Shown here piece after piece: positions 43,505 to 55,607 of a DNA stretch of 64,000 nt (position 1 is the stretch's first letter; each line of letters begins with the position of its first letter). Origin of the DNA: Auricularia sp. M13 (taxonomy: Eukaryota > Basidiomycota > Agaricomycetes > Auriculariales > Auriculariaceae). The stretch covers positions 2,108,001 through 2,172,000 of the forward strand of contig CM073203.1 of the NCBI GenBank assembly GCA_037042915.1, written 5' to 3'. The position numbers were made by a program, and so were the translations under genes. The notes beneath the pieces were generated by a model. It was not told the origin of the DNA, searched no databases, and saw nothing but the letters and a program-made list of their open reading frames with translations.

Positions 43505-44422
43505 GACGTGTGTTAGGTTCAACCGGTCGCACCAAAACACGCCCAAACTGGGCTCTCTTCCTGCCAAATTCGCTCACATCGGCCCAGCCTCTTGTTGCCC
43601 TCTAAGCGCCCGCTCCAGGTCCATATCCCAAGTTCCATTCACTTTAACATCGCCGAATTTCGCTTTATCTTACTGCCTGATGTTCACGAGGAATCGACCA
43701 GCTGGCCTGCTCAAGAATCACGCTACTCGCTCTCGAGTCTGTCGCCCTCGGCATGCCGCGTCTGTGGTCATCGTTCACGGCCTCATCAGGCCTTGACCTC
43801 CTCCAATCCACTATGCTTGATGTTCATATGGCCTTGAACTTGACGAATGGCGCCATGTCTTCTCCAGGCACGACGGCGCTTGCTGCTTACTTGACCAGGA
43901 TACGGGAGCTTCGTGTTTTCGTGGGAGTGCAGTATGGGAGGTTTCTCCGACAACATGTGCTTCCCTGTTCTCGCATTTCTTTGCCTTCTCAGGCCTAAGG
44001 TGCGGGAACCACTCATCATGACCGAAACGGACAGTCTGCGGACTGCCTCGCTACCACGCTCAGCTCGATATTCGAGAACGGCCGCTCGCAATTGAACGGC
44101 TTACATTCGAACTGCACGGCGACCTGGAAGCTCGCGGTCAGTAAGCTTGTGGAGAGTATCTCGCAGCTGTCTCGGGGACCGTGGATCTCGCTCGAATACG
44201 TATGCTAGGTGTCACTGGACGACGCGTCGATAATAGAGTACTGGTTACCTGGCAGCTATTTTCCACTCAAATTCCAAGAAATGTGTGCTTTATTCGCGGC
44301 TCTACCGACGGATGTACTCAACAAGAGCAAAGCAACTTAGCTACCAGTAGCGAAATTCGCGAGACCAATCATACACAGGTATTCTGAAAGCCCGACTCGG
44401 TCAAGCCGTCGAGAGCGACGGC
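43505..44422 (+). pseudogene. Intergenic region with possible F-box relic
   Basis: Mostly non-coding. On the plus strand about 43725-43998 reads ESVALGMPRLWSSFTASSGL and TRIRELRVFV, resembling the region after an F-box (alGxPrLWssf) and an LRR start. No start, F-box helix or continuing frame is found, so at best this is a decayed member of the F-box superfamily. Confidence 0.3.
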
Positions 44423-46768
44423 TTACGCCTTCTTGGGGCAGCTGAGGAACCCAGGAAGCTTCGCGCGTGTGTCCAGCGCCTGTGCGGTGTACGCGGAGCC
44501 GTCGTACTCGTGGAGCTCGCGGCGCCCCGGCAGCGCTCGCGGGCTATACAAGGGACTGAAAGCAGGCGGGGCGGGAAGCGTGTCCTCGCGCCTACCAGAT
44601 CCAGGCTGGTAGCACTGTAAATTTAAGAGCAGTGATGTCACTTTTCGATATATTTCCGCAGTGGGATGCATGAGACGCACCTTAGAAGCGATGTCGAACT
44701 GATTCTCGTAGAAATCATACGGGCCCGCTTGACCCTTCCAGGGGCCCAGACTGTAGGAGGGCGGTGAGATCTCTCGCAACATACAACCGCGGCTTCCTGA
44801 GAGAATAGACGCACCTTCCCCTGAGCCCGGCCTGCAGCTCGAGGCCGAAGTACGGGTTGACGCAGACGGTGAACGGGCTAGTGGTGCTAATGCTGCTGTT
44901 TAATCCAATGCCGACAAATAAATCTGCAATGAGAGGAGTTCCTCAGCAAGTTGTCACGTGCGCAAAGCCGCAGGATTGACTGACCGGCCTCGACGTAAAC
45001 GTTCGCGTCGAGCAGCGATCCGCCGAGCAGCGTCACGCCCAGCTGCACGCCCGGGACGACGTGCAGCGCCGCGTTCGCGCTGATGGCGACTCCCGCTGTG
45101 AGGGAGGTAGTGATGCCGCTTTTGGGCGGGGAAACAGGGTCGACCGCGTTGCTCTGCGTGTTGGAGCCCGGCCCCACGGCCACTTGGATCGGTGGTAGCT
45201 TGAAGTCGGCGCTTGCGGTCAGCGTGCCGTTGATAGTCACCGAGCCGCTGATGTAGCCCTCCACATAGAGACTCGGGCCGACGGTGATGATTCTGCAACA
45301 CAAGCGTGAGTGTGAGATTACTTGGCACTTCAAAAAAATCGAACGCACCCTGGAACTGAGAGACCTGGAAAGCCGAAGGTGGCAAACCTCGCCCGGTTCG
45401 AGTCGTATTCCACCGTCGCGACTCCAGTAACAGTGAAGCTAGCACCCGCAGCAGCATCTCCGTCTACATCAGCGTTAGAAAAGGCGTCCCCTGGATGATG
45501 ACTATGGTCTGACTGAAGTAGACAAACGCCTTCTGGATGTTGGGTGGGACAATCGTTCCCTGGAAATACAGTCCATACGCCGTGTTGAATTCTTCATACA
45601 TTCACATCAAAATTTGGTCAAGACGGTATTCAGTGCGGGTTACTTACGAGCTTGGGCCGTAACGGACGCTTGAAGGTTCGCCGTGAATGCTGGCGAGGAA
45701 TCGATGAACGGTTATTCTGACCGAAAAGATACTATGCCATGACTTACCACCGCACTGCTTGCTGCTGTCGAAAATAGTGACGGTATCGGAGTACTGGAAA
45801 TTGCGCTTGCTATCCTTGGAAGCCGAGACGGTGGTGACCTTCTTGACCCAATTCACAAACGAGCTCCACCACCCGCGCCGCTGGACCGCAACCCTAGTCC
45901 GGCGGGAAAGCATTGCCCGGCGTCGACGCATCTCAGTTGCCTCGGTCGGACTGTCAACGATTGAATCCCTAGCAATGTCGAAAAACTTGTTAGTTCCGCT
46001 CGTCAAGTATCTAAAACTCACCAATAGCCAGGCATGTCGGTCACATCAGCGCGCATGTACACGGGGCCATTTTCCTCAGGGATCGCGGTGAAGTCGTAGT
46101 CGAATACTAGCTGATAGACCGCCTCGGAAGCAGGCTTCCTCTTGAGATCGGCGGTGAGGAGAGCGCGTGGGTCGGGGTGGACAGAGAGCGCGTGGACTCG
46201 CGCAAGAGGACCTTTGCCACATCCCTTGGGCATCTGAACGATAGTGTGCTCGGCCTGTCCCCGGAATACATGAGCGCAAGAAGAGGAGTTCAGGTTCTTC
46301 GAGCAGAAGGCGACGACCTGGCCAACGAAGTGCCGAGTCAATGGCGGGTCATGAAGTAAGCTGCGATGGTACGTACCGTCTGGCGGTGGAGGCCCTGGGG
46401 GTCGCACCCAGTGAGAACCCAGTCTGATCCCTCCGAAAGGTCGGAGAGCGCTGCAGCGTTTGGAGAATCAAGAAAGAGAACGCCAAAAGGCTCGTCATCC
46501 TCCTTGTGGTCATCGGGGAAGCTGCTGCTGGTCTTAGCTGCGCCTTCATCAACGTCCGCATCGAACGCGACAGTCATGCTGAGGTTGTCCTCGTCTACAG
46601 GTGTGCCGGGCGGGAAAATATATCCCGGGGGCACGTTGTCGTCTTGCGCGAGAGCAGGCGTGATGAGCATAGCAGCTGGAATGTCATTAATGATGGTGAC
46701 ATCGGTTGCGTTATTCCTATGAAGCTTTTACCGCTGCTAATGTAGGTCGCAATGTTGGCAAGCTTCAT
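44423..46768 (-). CDS. Secreted protein of unknown function, about 588 aa
   Basis: Eleven exons: 46768-46732, 46675-46377, 46317-46022, 45968-45748, 45689-45648, 45591-45514, 45463-45349, 45292-44985, 44923-44815, 44750-44681, 44614-44423; every junction keeps frame. The signal peptide is split by intron 1 (MKLANIATYISS + AAMLITPALAQ). Domain features: TGCDPQG, FCSKNLNSSSCAHVFRGQ, MPKGCGKGPLARVHAL, VYQLVFDYDF, DMPGYWDSIVDSP, a Trp/Arg-rich WWSSFVNWVKK segment, a beta-rich repeat region (VEGYISGSVTINGTL, GVAISANAALHVVPGVQLGV) and a C-terminal Cys pair. I recall similar secreted proteins in other Agaricomycetes but no function. The start codon lies 2 bp from a TIR element, so its promoter or 5' UTR has been altered. 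Confidence 0.8.
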
Positions 46769-46772
46769 AATA

Positions 46773-47452
46773 GGGGGTTTCACGGTAGGCTTTTCAGGCC
46801 GTTTCTGGGCCGTTTTGATGCCGTTTCTGGAGTCATTTTACGGCCATTTCGAGCTGAGAAATGGCATCAAAAACGACCTGAACCGTGAAACCCCCCTCGG
46901 GGAATCCGTTTTACGGTCAGTTTAGATATCATTTTCCTCATTACAAGGAAAGACTTTCCTACTCGCGTCCCAGCCAGTGTCGGTGTCTATTTACCTGTTG
47001 CTAAAGGTTTGAATAGCTGCATAGACATACCCATGCTTTTCTATGATTTGTGCGGACAGTATTGAGCAGGAAAATGCGAAAATAAAGCAAAGTCTATAGT
47101 ATCAGGTGCTTCAGAGCTTATGTACACTCCATGTAGGACCTCCCCCGAAGTTCAGGCAGATTATTTGACACGTGGCGAGGATGGGATGAGGTTGATGGTG
47201 GGTCTGCAGCGGGGAACCTCGGAGGCTTCGCCGCCGGGGCACCAGGAACCGCGCACTACACGCAAGGGAAAAATGGAAATGGTCAAAAAACGACCGCAGA
47301 AACAACTTAAAGTTGTTTCTGCTCGAGCCGTTTCTGGGCCGTTTCCGGTACTGTTTCGTGTGTTCCGGGGTCCCGTTTTTGCAGAAATGGACAAACAAAA
47401 CGCCGTTAGAAATGGCGTAGAAACGGCCCAGAAACGCTACCGTGAAACCCCC
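46773..47452. mobile_element. TIR element (MITE-like, TA target) at the start of the secreted-protein gene
   Basis: 680 bp with inverted ends GGGGGTTTCACGGTAG (left) and its complement at the right end (47437-47452), followed inward on both sides by variants of CGTTTCTGGGCCGTTT. Flanked by TA at 46771-46772 and 47453-47454, the Tc1/mariner-type target. The left 126 bp (46773-46898) is itself bounded by GGGGGTTTCACGGT and ACCGTGAAACCCCC, so a small palindromic element may be nested or the end duplicated. No transposase frame. Imperfect copies of the GCCGTTTCTG motif are scattered inside. Confidence 0.68.
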
Positions 47453-49167
47453 TAATGTCCTGAGTGACCACAGCCGAGAACACGAGTCCTGGCGTGTATC
47501 GTCAATCTCCAAGCATAACTCGAGAGATATTGTGCCACCAACCTGATCCAAGGAAAGGAGCAGCAATGATGAACTTCATGGTGGCTAAGACCGGCTCGTT
47601 CTGTACACATTGAAAGACCATTGATCCTTATATCCTGCCCGTCAGTGAGCAATGCTCGACGCTAATGACGCATACGATCTTCGACGAAGATCCGATGCAT
47701 GCAACAAAGGCGTTCTTGAGCATGGAAAGTGTGCGAAGCATCATATGAGAATGCCTCAAGGTCGCTCAGAGATCTCGTAGATCGCCATTAGCGGAATGCA
47801 AATCATGCCTCGGAAGACGCACTGGTTATAAAATGCCAGAAATCAGTCTGCGTCGAGAGACGATACTCGTCGTCTGAGGCTCAGCCCAGGGAATAGGCGC
47901 TAGAAGCTCATAGACGTGGCAGGCGATCCGACCCAAAGCAACGTCGCGAAGTAATCACCGGGAGGCAACAGACAAAATGCGTCAGCCAGTAGTTCCAGAA
48001 GCGAATCACCATGAGGGAAACTGGCCAGCGCTACGATCCTCGTTTTAACGAGGAGCAATTGTCTTCCTACGTGAGAGTCGGCGAAGGAGACTAGATCGTT
48101 GTCGATAGACAACTTGCTTCTGACTAAGGTCCGAATAAGCGGTATCCACAAAGACAGAAGAATCCCTCCGCCAACTTGGAAGGCGGAGCGATGTAAGACC
48201 AAGACTTCCAGTGCCAAGTGTTAGTGGAGAGCGAGCCCATATACGTATACTACGCACCGCAGACCCTCTTGTATATGGCATCGCGTCGAGACAAGAACGG
48301 CAGGTCGCTGAGGCAAGATCACTAACCTCGGGTCAGGTGACGGAGAAGGACTGACAGGAATCGAGAAGTGCAGCCGTGGTTCGATAGTTGCTGTAGTCGG
48401 CCAGTCATAGACAGTAGCAGTGAGTCGTTGCATCATGATATTCCCTGCAGTTGACAGCGTGGCGCCCTAGCAAAAAAAAGAAATATACGTCCGGAAGCCG
48501 AGCGTCTGTCCGTCAAACACGATGCTGTTGAAGATATCCTCATGCTCATGAAACCCGCGAATCCGTTGTCATGACCAGCCACTTGCAGCTCGAGCTGGGG
48601 GCTGACGGCGTCGCATGACCAGCCGCTGAGCTCGTTCATACACACGAGAAGACCGACGTACAGTGATGCTGCCGCTGTCCTGTCGCTTCAGACAAGGTGG
48701 GTAGCTTGCTAGTGCACCAGTAGCGCATGCTGAATCGCCGCGTCCGTCGACTCGAGACATGTGTTCTTGGAGAGCACCGGTCTAATCAAATCACCGCGCT
48801 GGGGGCTGCCCAATACGTGCTCAAGCGCGTCGCGGTGGCTCCTCGTCCCAGCGCATCCAGGCGGAAGATGGGGCCAAACTTAATCAAACACACCGCCGGA
48901 GCCCCGGACTTCTGATGAAGCATGAAAAACGATGGCATCGAAACTGAGACTGGGGAGGAATATGTGTGGCTAATAACTTGGGGATGCAGCCTGACTGAAG
49001 CCTCCTCGAGACTCTTATGCCCAAGCAGTGTCTTCTATCAAGTCTCAAATGAGGAATCGTGATTGTACTAATCAGATGTACTATACTCGGCTTCATCAAG
49101 CTATAATGAAAGCGAAGGCAGCAGTTCGGGCGTATGACATTATGGGTACCTATCGGAACACTGAATT
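47453..49167. other. Gene-poor region of about 1.7 kb
   Basis: No gene supported. Minus-strand stretches at about 48533-48460 (DIFNSIVFDGQTLGFRTY) and 48217-47900 (SFPHGDSLLELLADAF) look protein-like but cannot be linked by plausible splicing; they may be relics. A minus-strand ATG in good context (gccaccatgaagttcatcat, near 47574) opens a signal-like start that runs out at the TIR element. Confidence 0.4.
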
Positions 49168-51312
49168 TCAGCCTGATATCAGTTTTTGTTCTGCGATGAG
49201 AGTCGCAGCCGCTGGCTTTGGCGTGATGTTGCACTCGAACGGCAGTGGATGGCTACGAGTGGCAACACAGTCAATTAGCCGTGAGCGCATCGTCATAATA
49301 TGTCAACCTGCCTGATTGTGGCCCCGGTATAGTCGACCTTCAACGGAATTTCACGTCCGTGGTCATCTTTTGCTCGAGAGATGTCGAAGGTTGCAAGGAT
49401 TGAAGCAATCATGAGCCAAACCGAGGCGTCTGCTACGAAGCGCCCCGGGCATTCCCTAAGAGGGCAGTGCGCACCGTGCGACGCAGTGAATGATGATTCA
49501 GACGCGACGAATGACACACTGACCTGCGTCCAAAGCCAAATGCATAAGTCCTCGGATCGGTGTTCACTCTATCGGTGTTGGCTTGGTTGGCGTTCAGATA
49601 CCGTTCGGGTCTGAAGGCCAGAGGGTCGGGGTAATGATTCTCATCGTGCATGATCTTCCTGGAGTGGAAGGATTGGCATGGCGGTGTCGGTGAGGAAACT
49701 TCTAGGGCCCACCAAATATTTGCAAAAATGATGCTTCCCGCGGGGATGTGATATCCGCGATACTCATCCTCCTCGATGCAGCTATGCGGCAGGCCTGAAA
49801 CGACAGGTTTTACGGCGAGGAGACCAAGCAAAATGGAGCGCAGCGCACCTAATGGGACCACGGGATTCCATCGCTGCACCTCCCAGACGATCGCTTCGAT
49901 GTATGGCAATCTCTCGCGGTCCTCTAAGCTCGGAAGCCGCGTGCCGCCGGTAAGCGCGTTGATTTCGTCCTGGGCCTTCTTCTGGATCTCAGGGTGGATC
50001 GTCATGGCCAGGAAAAATGAGAGCATCGCAGAGACGCTCTTCCAAATAAGTTGATGCATTGCATTGGTGCGATGCCGGACTCACAGTATCAGAGCCACCT
50101 GTGTCCAATCGATGAGAGAGGGTGTGAATGATATGCGTGAGACGCACCGCCGTAAAGAGAACCGACAGTAGACATGATCAATTGCTCTTCGTCCTTCGAG
50201 ACGGGATTCCCGTTCTCATCGCTCAGCAGAGTTGCTGTAAGAGATGCTGCTACGGAGGGGGTGAATGCTTCGCCTCCAGCTTGCTGCTCGGGGATAAGCA
50301 TCCCAGTGGGACATGAACTTCGGGTCTGACCATGTGCTCTTTGACCATCTCAAACGGGACGTGAAACATCTTCGCGACCTCCCCCCGCCAGATGTTCGCC
50401 TGGCGGCGAAAGCCCGCGCCTGGGAGCCAGCTGGGATAATACCGAACTGTGAGGCGCCGTAAGCGATGTATTGACGTCGAAAGTGCGCCGATTCATACTC
50501 ACGAATGGGGAACGAATCGACCACCCAACCTGGCGCGCTCGTCAGCGAGAAGATTTCCATCGAAACATCAGCCTGATTGATGAGTGGGTCATCCTCCTCC
50601 TTGACTTCAAGCCCATATGCAATTCTGATAATAGAGCTCCCGACTGCCCTGAAGGAAGTCAATCTGAGTCGGACCGCCGAGCGGCCGCTAACGCTTACCA
50701 GCGGAGATGGTCCGCAAAACGCTCGGGGGCTCGCAGCAGTTTCCGCAGTAGTAGCCTTGTCGTCTCCGCATGCAACGGTGCGTACTGGGCTACGGCGCGC
50801 GAGTTAAGGGATCGGCCCGAGAGTCGACGGGCCTGGCGAAAGCGGTCGCCGTAGGGCAGCACACCGAACGTGTCCCCCCATCCCGCACTGCCATAATAAT
50901 GAGAGTAATAAGAGCAGACTTAGTTTACATACAGCCTGGTCATTGTTAACCTTGGTCGGTCTGAATAATTTGCCCCGCGTTGGACTAGGAGGTCTGCCGC
51001 CGCTTCCGCAGAGCTGACAATTACAATCGGTTGGCCGAGCACATTGAGGTACAGGACGTCTCCTGATCATCAATTGCGGGGAGCGTGAGCGTGCAGTTGT
51101 GCCATGTACAAGAGAAGGTGCTCACCATACACACTTTCCCATTCTGAAAATTTTACCCATGCTCTGGTAGCAGGCACCTGCAATAAGTTCCCTAGCAGAG
51201 GTAACTGCGGCGGTCCAGGAGGGAGGCGCAATCCCTTGCGCCTGATGATACGGCTGGCAAGGAACAGGAAGGCCGCGGTGAGAATGCAGAAGCCCAGGTT
51301 TAGAGAGATCAT
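49168..51312 (-). CDS. Cytochrome P450 (12 exons), about 517 aa, copy 1
   Basis: Exons: 51312-51126, 51062-50933, 50887-50699, 50648-50503, 50446-50331, 50283-50148, 50098-50085 (14 nt), 50038-49849, 49794-49713, 49658-49524, 49455-49312, 49252-49168. Motifs: anchor MISLNLGFCILTAAFLFLAS, LPPGPPQLPLLGNLL, helix I GGSDTSVSAMLSFF, ExxR in EAIVWEVQRWNPV, PERYL, and heme loop FGFGRRECPGR. The exon pattern equals that of copy 2 at 56.7-58.8 kb exon for exon, with internal exon lengths identical. The last intron uses GC (AG|GCAGGT) where copy 2 has GT. Start chosen by alignment with copy 2; an ATG 9 nt upstream is possible. ER-bound monooxygenase of unknown substrate. Confidence 0.92.
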
Positions 51313-51913
51313 GGTGGACATGGTGGGGGTGGGAAAGGCCTGTGGGGCCGTGATAGGCAGTAGTTGTATATGGACTGTTGTCGTGCCGAAATAGCGTCTC
51401 CCATGCGTCGAGTGACCCACAAAGGGAGGTACTGACGTATCAACTCCTGTCAATGGGAACATAGACGCCAATCCACACCGTTACGCTTGTGGGTTGCTCT
51501 GTTGGAATGATGCTGCATCGTCAACATTGAAGGCTCTGCGTCGAAACTTGACAGTAATTTGCGTCAAGTGCCTACGCCTAAGCTCCACAGGCAGCTGGGG
51601 CGAGCCCTATGACATTGTAGCGCTTATAGACGTGATATAGTCTCCGGTGTGACCTCGATCTTCGGGGGAGCGTCGCAACAGGATCCTCCAATGATCCTTG
51701 CTCTTGAAGCTAGCTCGTTGCTTGATGGGGAGACTTGTGTCGCCTGATGCGAAAAGTCTCTGTGAAATATTCCCACACGCGGTTGGGGGACCCGTACCAG
51801 CATATAACCATTTGCGAGTTTGCAACTGACAAGAGCGAACGAGAACGAGAAGCGGCTATTGCCGAATTTCTGGCTTGTATCCCGTTTTTCTTGTGCACGA
51901 TTGCACAGACGCG
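51313..51913. promoter_or_regulatory. Divergent promoter region of P450 copy 1 and TIM50
   Basis: 601 bp between two divergent genes; no further gene or repeat seen. Confidence 0.4.
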
Positions 51914-53977
51914 ATGGCGCTACGTCTATTGGCGCGTCCATTAGCCCAGCAACTACTCGTACCGCGTCTGGTGCCTGGATCGACGCGACTGTTGTCAAAG
52001 CGACACCGTGGTAATGGCCAGTCGATACAAGACAGTCGCCAGGACCGCGCGCCAGCCTCGTCTCAGTCTGGGCACCCGTCGCCATCTCCGACGCCTGATG
52101 AGGCACCTGTAGAACCTCCAGCTACTGCACCGCCGCCTTTGGAGTCCGAACAGTCTGGGCCGGCGCGGACGGAGCCTGCGACGGCAGAACCGACAGCAGA
52201 GCCGCAGGTGGTCAGCTTACCGTCACTCGACTTTGCGCCAGGCGAACAGCCTCGTACAGGTGCTCGACCACGTGGTGCACCTAGTCAAACGCCTGGACAA
52301 CGATTGGCGAGTCGCCTCCTCACTTTCGCATTGGTTGCTGGTGCCGGCGCGACAATCTGGCATTTGGGTCGTGATTGGGAAGAGGAGGAGCTCAAAAAGC
52401 GCAGAAAGGTCAGTTGCATAACATCCGTCAGCTGCACGGTGGATTAATGGCAGTTTTATGAAGGAACCATTGCCCACTGGTACGGGTTTCTGGGCGTTTT
52501 GGCAGCGTGTCAAGACGCGCGCCATGGCCGTAACGGGGGTGCGGAACTGTATAGCTGTCAACGATCGTTAAGCTAATAGGATTGTTTCAGCTCTTCAGTG
52601 AACCTGCCTGGGAAGACCTTCTGCCTCCTCCCTTACCGCCGCCGCACCAAAAGCCGTACACGCTTTTGCTGGCAATAGACGACCTTCTTGTCACGTCGAC
52701 ATGGGATGTACGCCTCATTGTGTCTCCCCACTCCCGATATCAACTCTGACTCCGTCACATTAGCGTCAACACGGCTGGAGAACAGCAAAACGGCCAGGCG
52801 TGGACTATTTCCTCGGCTACCTCTCGCAGTTCTACGAAATCGTCATTTTCACCAGCCAGCCCTTTTACCACGCTGGACCCATATCGGAGAAGCTCGATCC
52901 GTACCAGTTCTACGTGATGTACAGGCTCTTCCGCGAAGCTACTCGCTTCGTCGATGGCCAAGTGGTCAAGGTACGAAATTCGCGAAATGTGAACAGACAA
53001 GGTTGTCGCATTGCGTCAAATTTGTTGAGTGCGACGTGTACAACTGGTCGTGACCTGTTGTTCCGTTGTCCTGTCCTTGGCGTATTGACTTGCTATTCGA
53101 CATGGCGAAACTGCGTACCGTTTTCACCTCGTGTTCTGCAACGCGCGTGTTGAACGAGTGGCAATCATTGCGATGGCTCGCAACGAATACGCTAACGCTG
53201 ACACTTCCCACAGGATATATCCTTCCTAAACCGCGATTTATCGAAGGTGATAGCGTTGGACACGCATCCAGAACACTATGCGCTGCAGCCGGAGAATGCG
53301 CTTATTGTCCCGCCGTGGACGGGAGAGCCGGGCGACAAGGGGCTCGTCGCGCTCATTCCCTTCCTCGAATGTGCGTGAAGATCATTCTTCACCGTATTCG
53401 TCTGCATCCTCTGACGCCGCGGTGCAGCCATCGCGATCTACAAGCCGCAGGACGTGCGGCCGATCCTGAAGAAGTACGCGGGCAAAGACGTCGCGGTGGA
53501 GTACGCGAAGCAGGAGGCGGAGCACAAGCGCGCGTTCCTTGAGGACTGGCGCGCGAAGAACGCCGGGCGCGCGATGCCCGGCGCGGGCTTCTCCAGCGGC
53601 GGCTTCACGCTGTCGTCGCTCTTCGGCGGGGTGCGTCCTTTCTCCCCTCGCTCCCTGCCCACCTGAGCTGGCTGAACTCACGTCGCTCGTAGTCTGGTCC
53701 CAGCCTGCCGCACGGGCCGGAGCCAATGACCTACCTCGAGCAGAAGCGCGCGGAGGCGCAGCGCAACTACCTCGACGAGCAGGCGTACCTCAAGCAGAAC
53801 GAGGGCGAGATTAAGCGGATGATCGAGGAGGACCTCAAGGAGCGCGAGCGGCTCGCCAAGGAGCAGGGCGGCAGCATCTTTGCGATGATGGGCGCCCTGA
53901 TGCATGGCCCACCTGGTCTCCCTGCCCCTGGGCCTGCGCAGACGCAGGCCACCGCGGAGGCGGCGGGCAAGAAGTAG
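51914..53977 (+). CDS. TIM50: Mitochondrial import receptor subunit TIM50, about 487 aa
   Basis: Inner-membrane component of the TIM23 presequence translocase. Exons 51914-52408, 52591-52707, 52764-52970, 53214-53370, 53428-53630, 53693-53977. N-terminal Arg/Leu-rich presequence [19 protein letters not shown], Pro/Glu-rich spacer, one membrane span (about residues 135-155, [19 protein letters not shown]), then the FCP1/NIF-like domain in the intermembrane space: [68 protein letters not shown]. As in other TIM50 proteins the phosphatase DxDx(T/V) motif is degenerate (AIDDLL). The C-terminal helix is Glu/Lys-rich ([16 protein letters not shown]). Intron 4 is 243 nt. Confidence 0.95.
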
Positions 53978-54222
53978 CGCGGACGCGGATGTGGAAAGCT
54001 AGGACGTCGGTCGCCCTTTTGCGAATACAATACTCTCCGCTCTCAGGCTGAGGTCGCCTTCTGCTGCACCTTAGGCAAAGTCCTGCATAGGTTTGCCACG
54101 ATTAACGTTCCGCGTAGCGCGAGAAGAAGCTGGTGGAGGATGTATAAACTCTAGTCTAATGTGTACAGGTTGACCGTACAGAGCAGCGTAGCAAAATGTC
54201 TTCAAATTTCAACCACTGGCAT

Positions 54223-55607
54223 TTACAAATAGTATTTGCGAGCAGCTGCGTCGAGCATTATCACAAACGATTGAGCTGTGACAGTAGGTTAGCTTATATG
54301 TGGATGGCTTATTGAGAGCTTGAAGATCTTGCCTTCGGGGCTGTGGCGGCCTGGCTTGTCAAAGGCATACGGATCTACGGCGCCCTTCACCCAGCCATCC
54401 TTCTCTGTCAACTTGATTATCAGTCTCAACGCCTTCTCGGCAGCAGGGATGAGCGTCTTGGAACCGGTGATGGTAGCCAAGCGGTAGGTGGAAGCAGCAA
54501 GGAGAGCCGTTCCCGCGGAGTCGTCAAATTGGCCGGACTTGTCCATGTAGTTCTTGACCGCACCGCTCTTTTGCTATTCATAATTTTCATTAGCTGGCGC
54601 TAGCGTCAACTAAAGGATATAGAGCTGCACCTGTCGCGCCCACGCCGCTGCGAGAATCTCCTCCGTCCAGTCCAGCAGATCTGACGATTCGCTCTGGAGG
54701 TCGCGCGCGAACGAAGATTTGGCGATCGTCTGCTGCACGCGCAGCATGCCGAACGCGGCCCACGCGTTTCCAGTTGCCCAGAGGCCGGGGTCGCTCCAGC
54801 TTCCCTCCATGATGTGTCTCCACAAATTGGTCTGGGGATCGCGCAGAATAGTACGATAGCCTTTGCACTGGAGGTAGGCGTTTTGGAGAAGACTCTTTCC
54901 CTGGGCGCCGCCCTTTGCAGCGCCGTAGTAGGCGATGAACGGGGGAGCCATGGAAATGAAATCCGCCCTATATGACACGTAGGTTGGCTGATGTTTGATG
55001 TGTGAAAAAACAGACTGACCAGGCCTGGAAGCGTTCTCTCCGGTGAGAAATTATGATGCCTTTGTGGGGAACATCGTACAGTAGATACTGCATCTGATCT
55101 TCCGCGCTCTGAGTATATTTATCTTGCCTTTTCGTAACCGACGCTATTACGTCGGTCACACCCAGACCTTCGATTGAAGTGGCGTTATTTCAGTATCCAT
55201 GCTAGAGCAGGTGGATAATAAACTGACTGGCGGAATCTCCAACGGCCGCAGTGTCGATGAGGTACTTGTCCTTCGAGTCACGTGCCGCAAGTGTCTTGTC
55301 CAGCGCCTTCAGTGCAGCGGACGGAAGTTTGTCGCCGGGTTTGGCGGGGACTTTCTTGGCCTCGAACACGGACAGATGTGGTGTCTCGTTCTCCATTATG
55401 GCCTCCATCATTGTGCCAATCTCCCAGCTGCACACGTTCAGAAATCATAACAACGGTAAGGGACGGGAAGGGCCCGCACCTTTGCTGAGACGCGGATATC
55501 ATATTCGTTTTCACCTTTTGAATCGTATCCCGAGAGAATTGCGGGTGAGCCAAGGTCGCGGGCGTGAGAGCAAGCGCGGCAAAGAGAGCTATGCGTCGGC
55601 AGGCCAT
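54223..55607 (-). CDS. Secreted six-hairpin glycosidase-like protein, about 368 aa
   Basis: Exons: 55607-55480, 55427-55228, 55167-55020, 54967-54631, 54573-54333, 54275-54223. Signal peptide MACRRIALFAALALTPATLA. Helical repeats of an (alpha/alpha)6 fold: SWEIGTMMEAIMEN, RFQAWADFISMAPPFIAYYG, HIMEGSWSDPGLWATGNAW, AAFGMLRVQQTI, MDKSGQFDDSAGTALLAAS and a C-terminal SPEAQSFVIMLDAAARKYYL. The family (unsaturated-uronyl-hydrolase or GH105-like folds) acts on plant or fungal polysaccharides; the exact GH family is uncertain. The last intron needs a GC donor (AAG|GCAAGA) and has a good ctaac branch; reading through instead gives a non-homologous tail ending at 54289. Confidence 0.8.

Noticed and set aside
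47560-47580. Minus-strand ATG in good context as the true start of the secreted-protein gene
   Set aside because: It would need splicing across the TIR element, while ATG 46768 gives a complete signal peptide by itself through a short normal intron.
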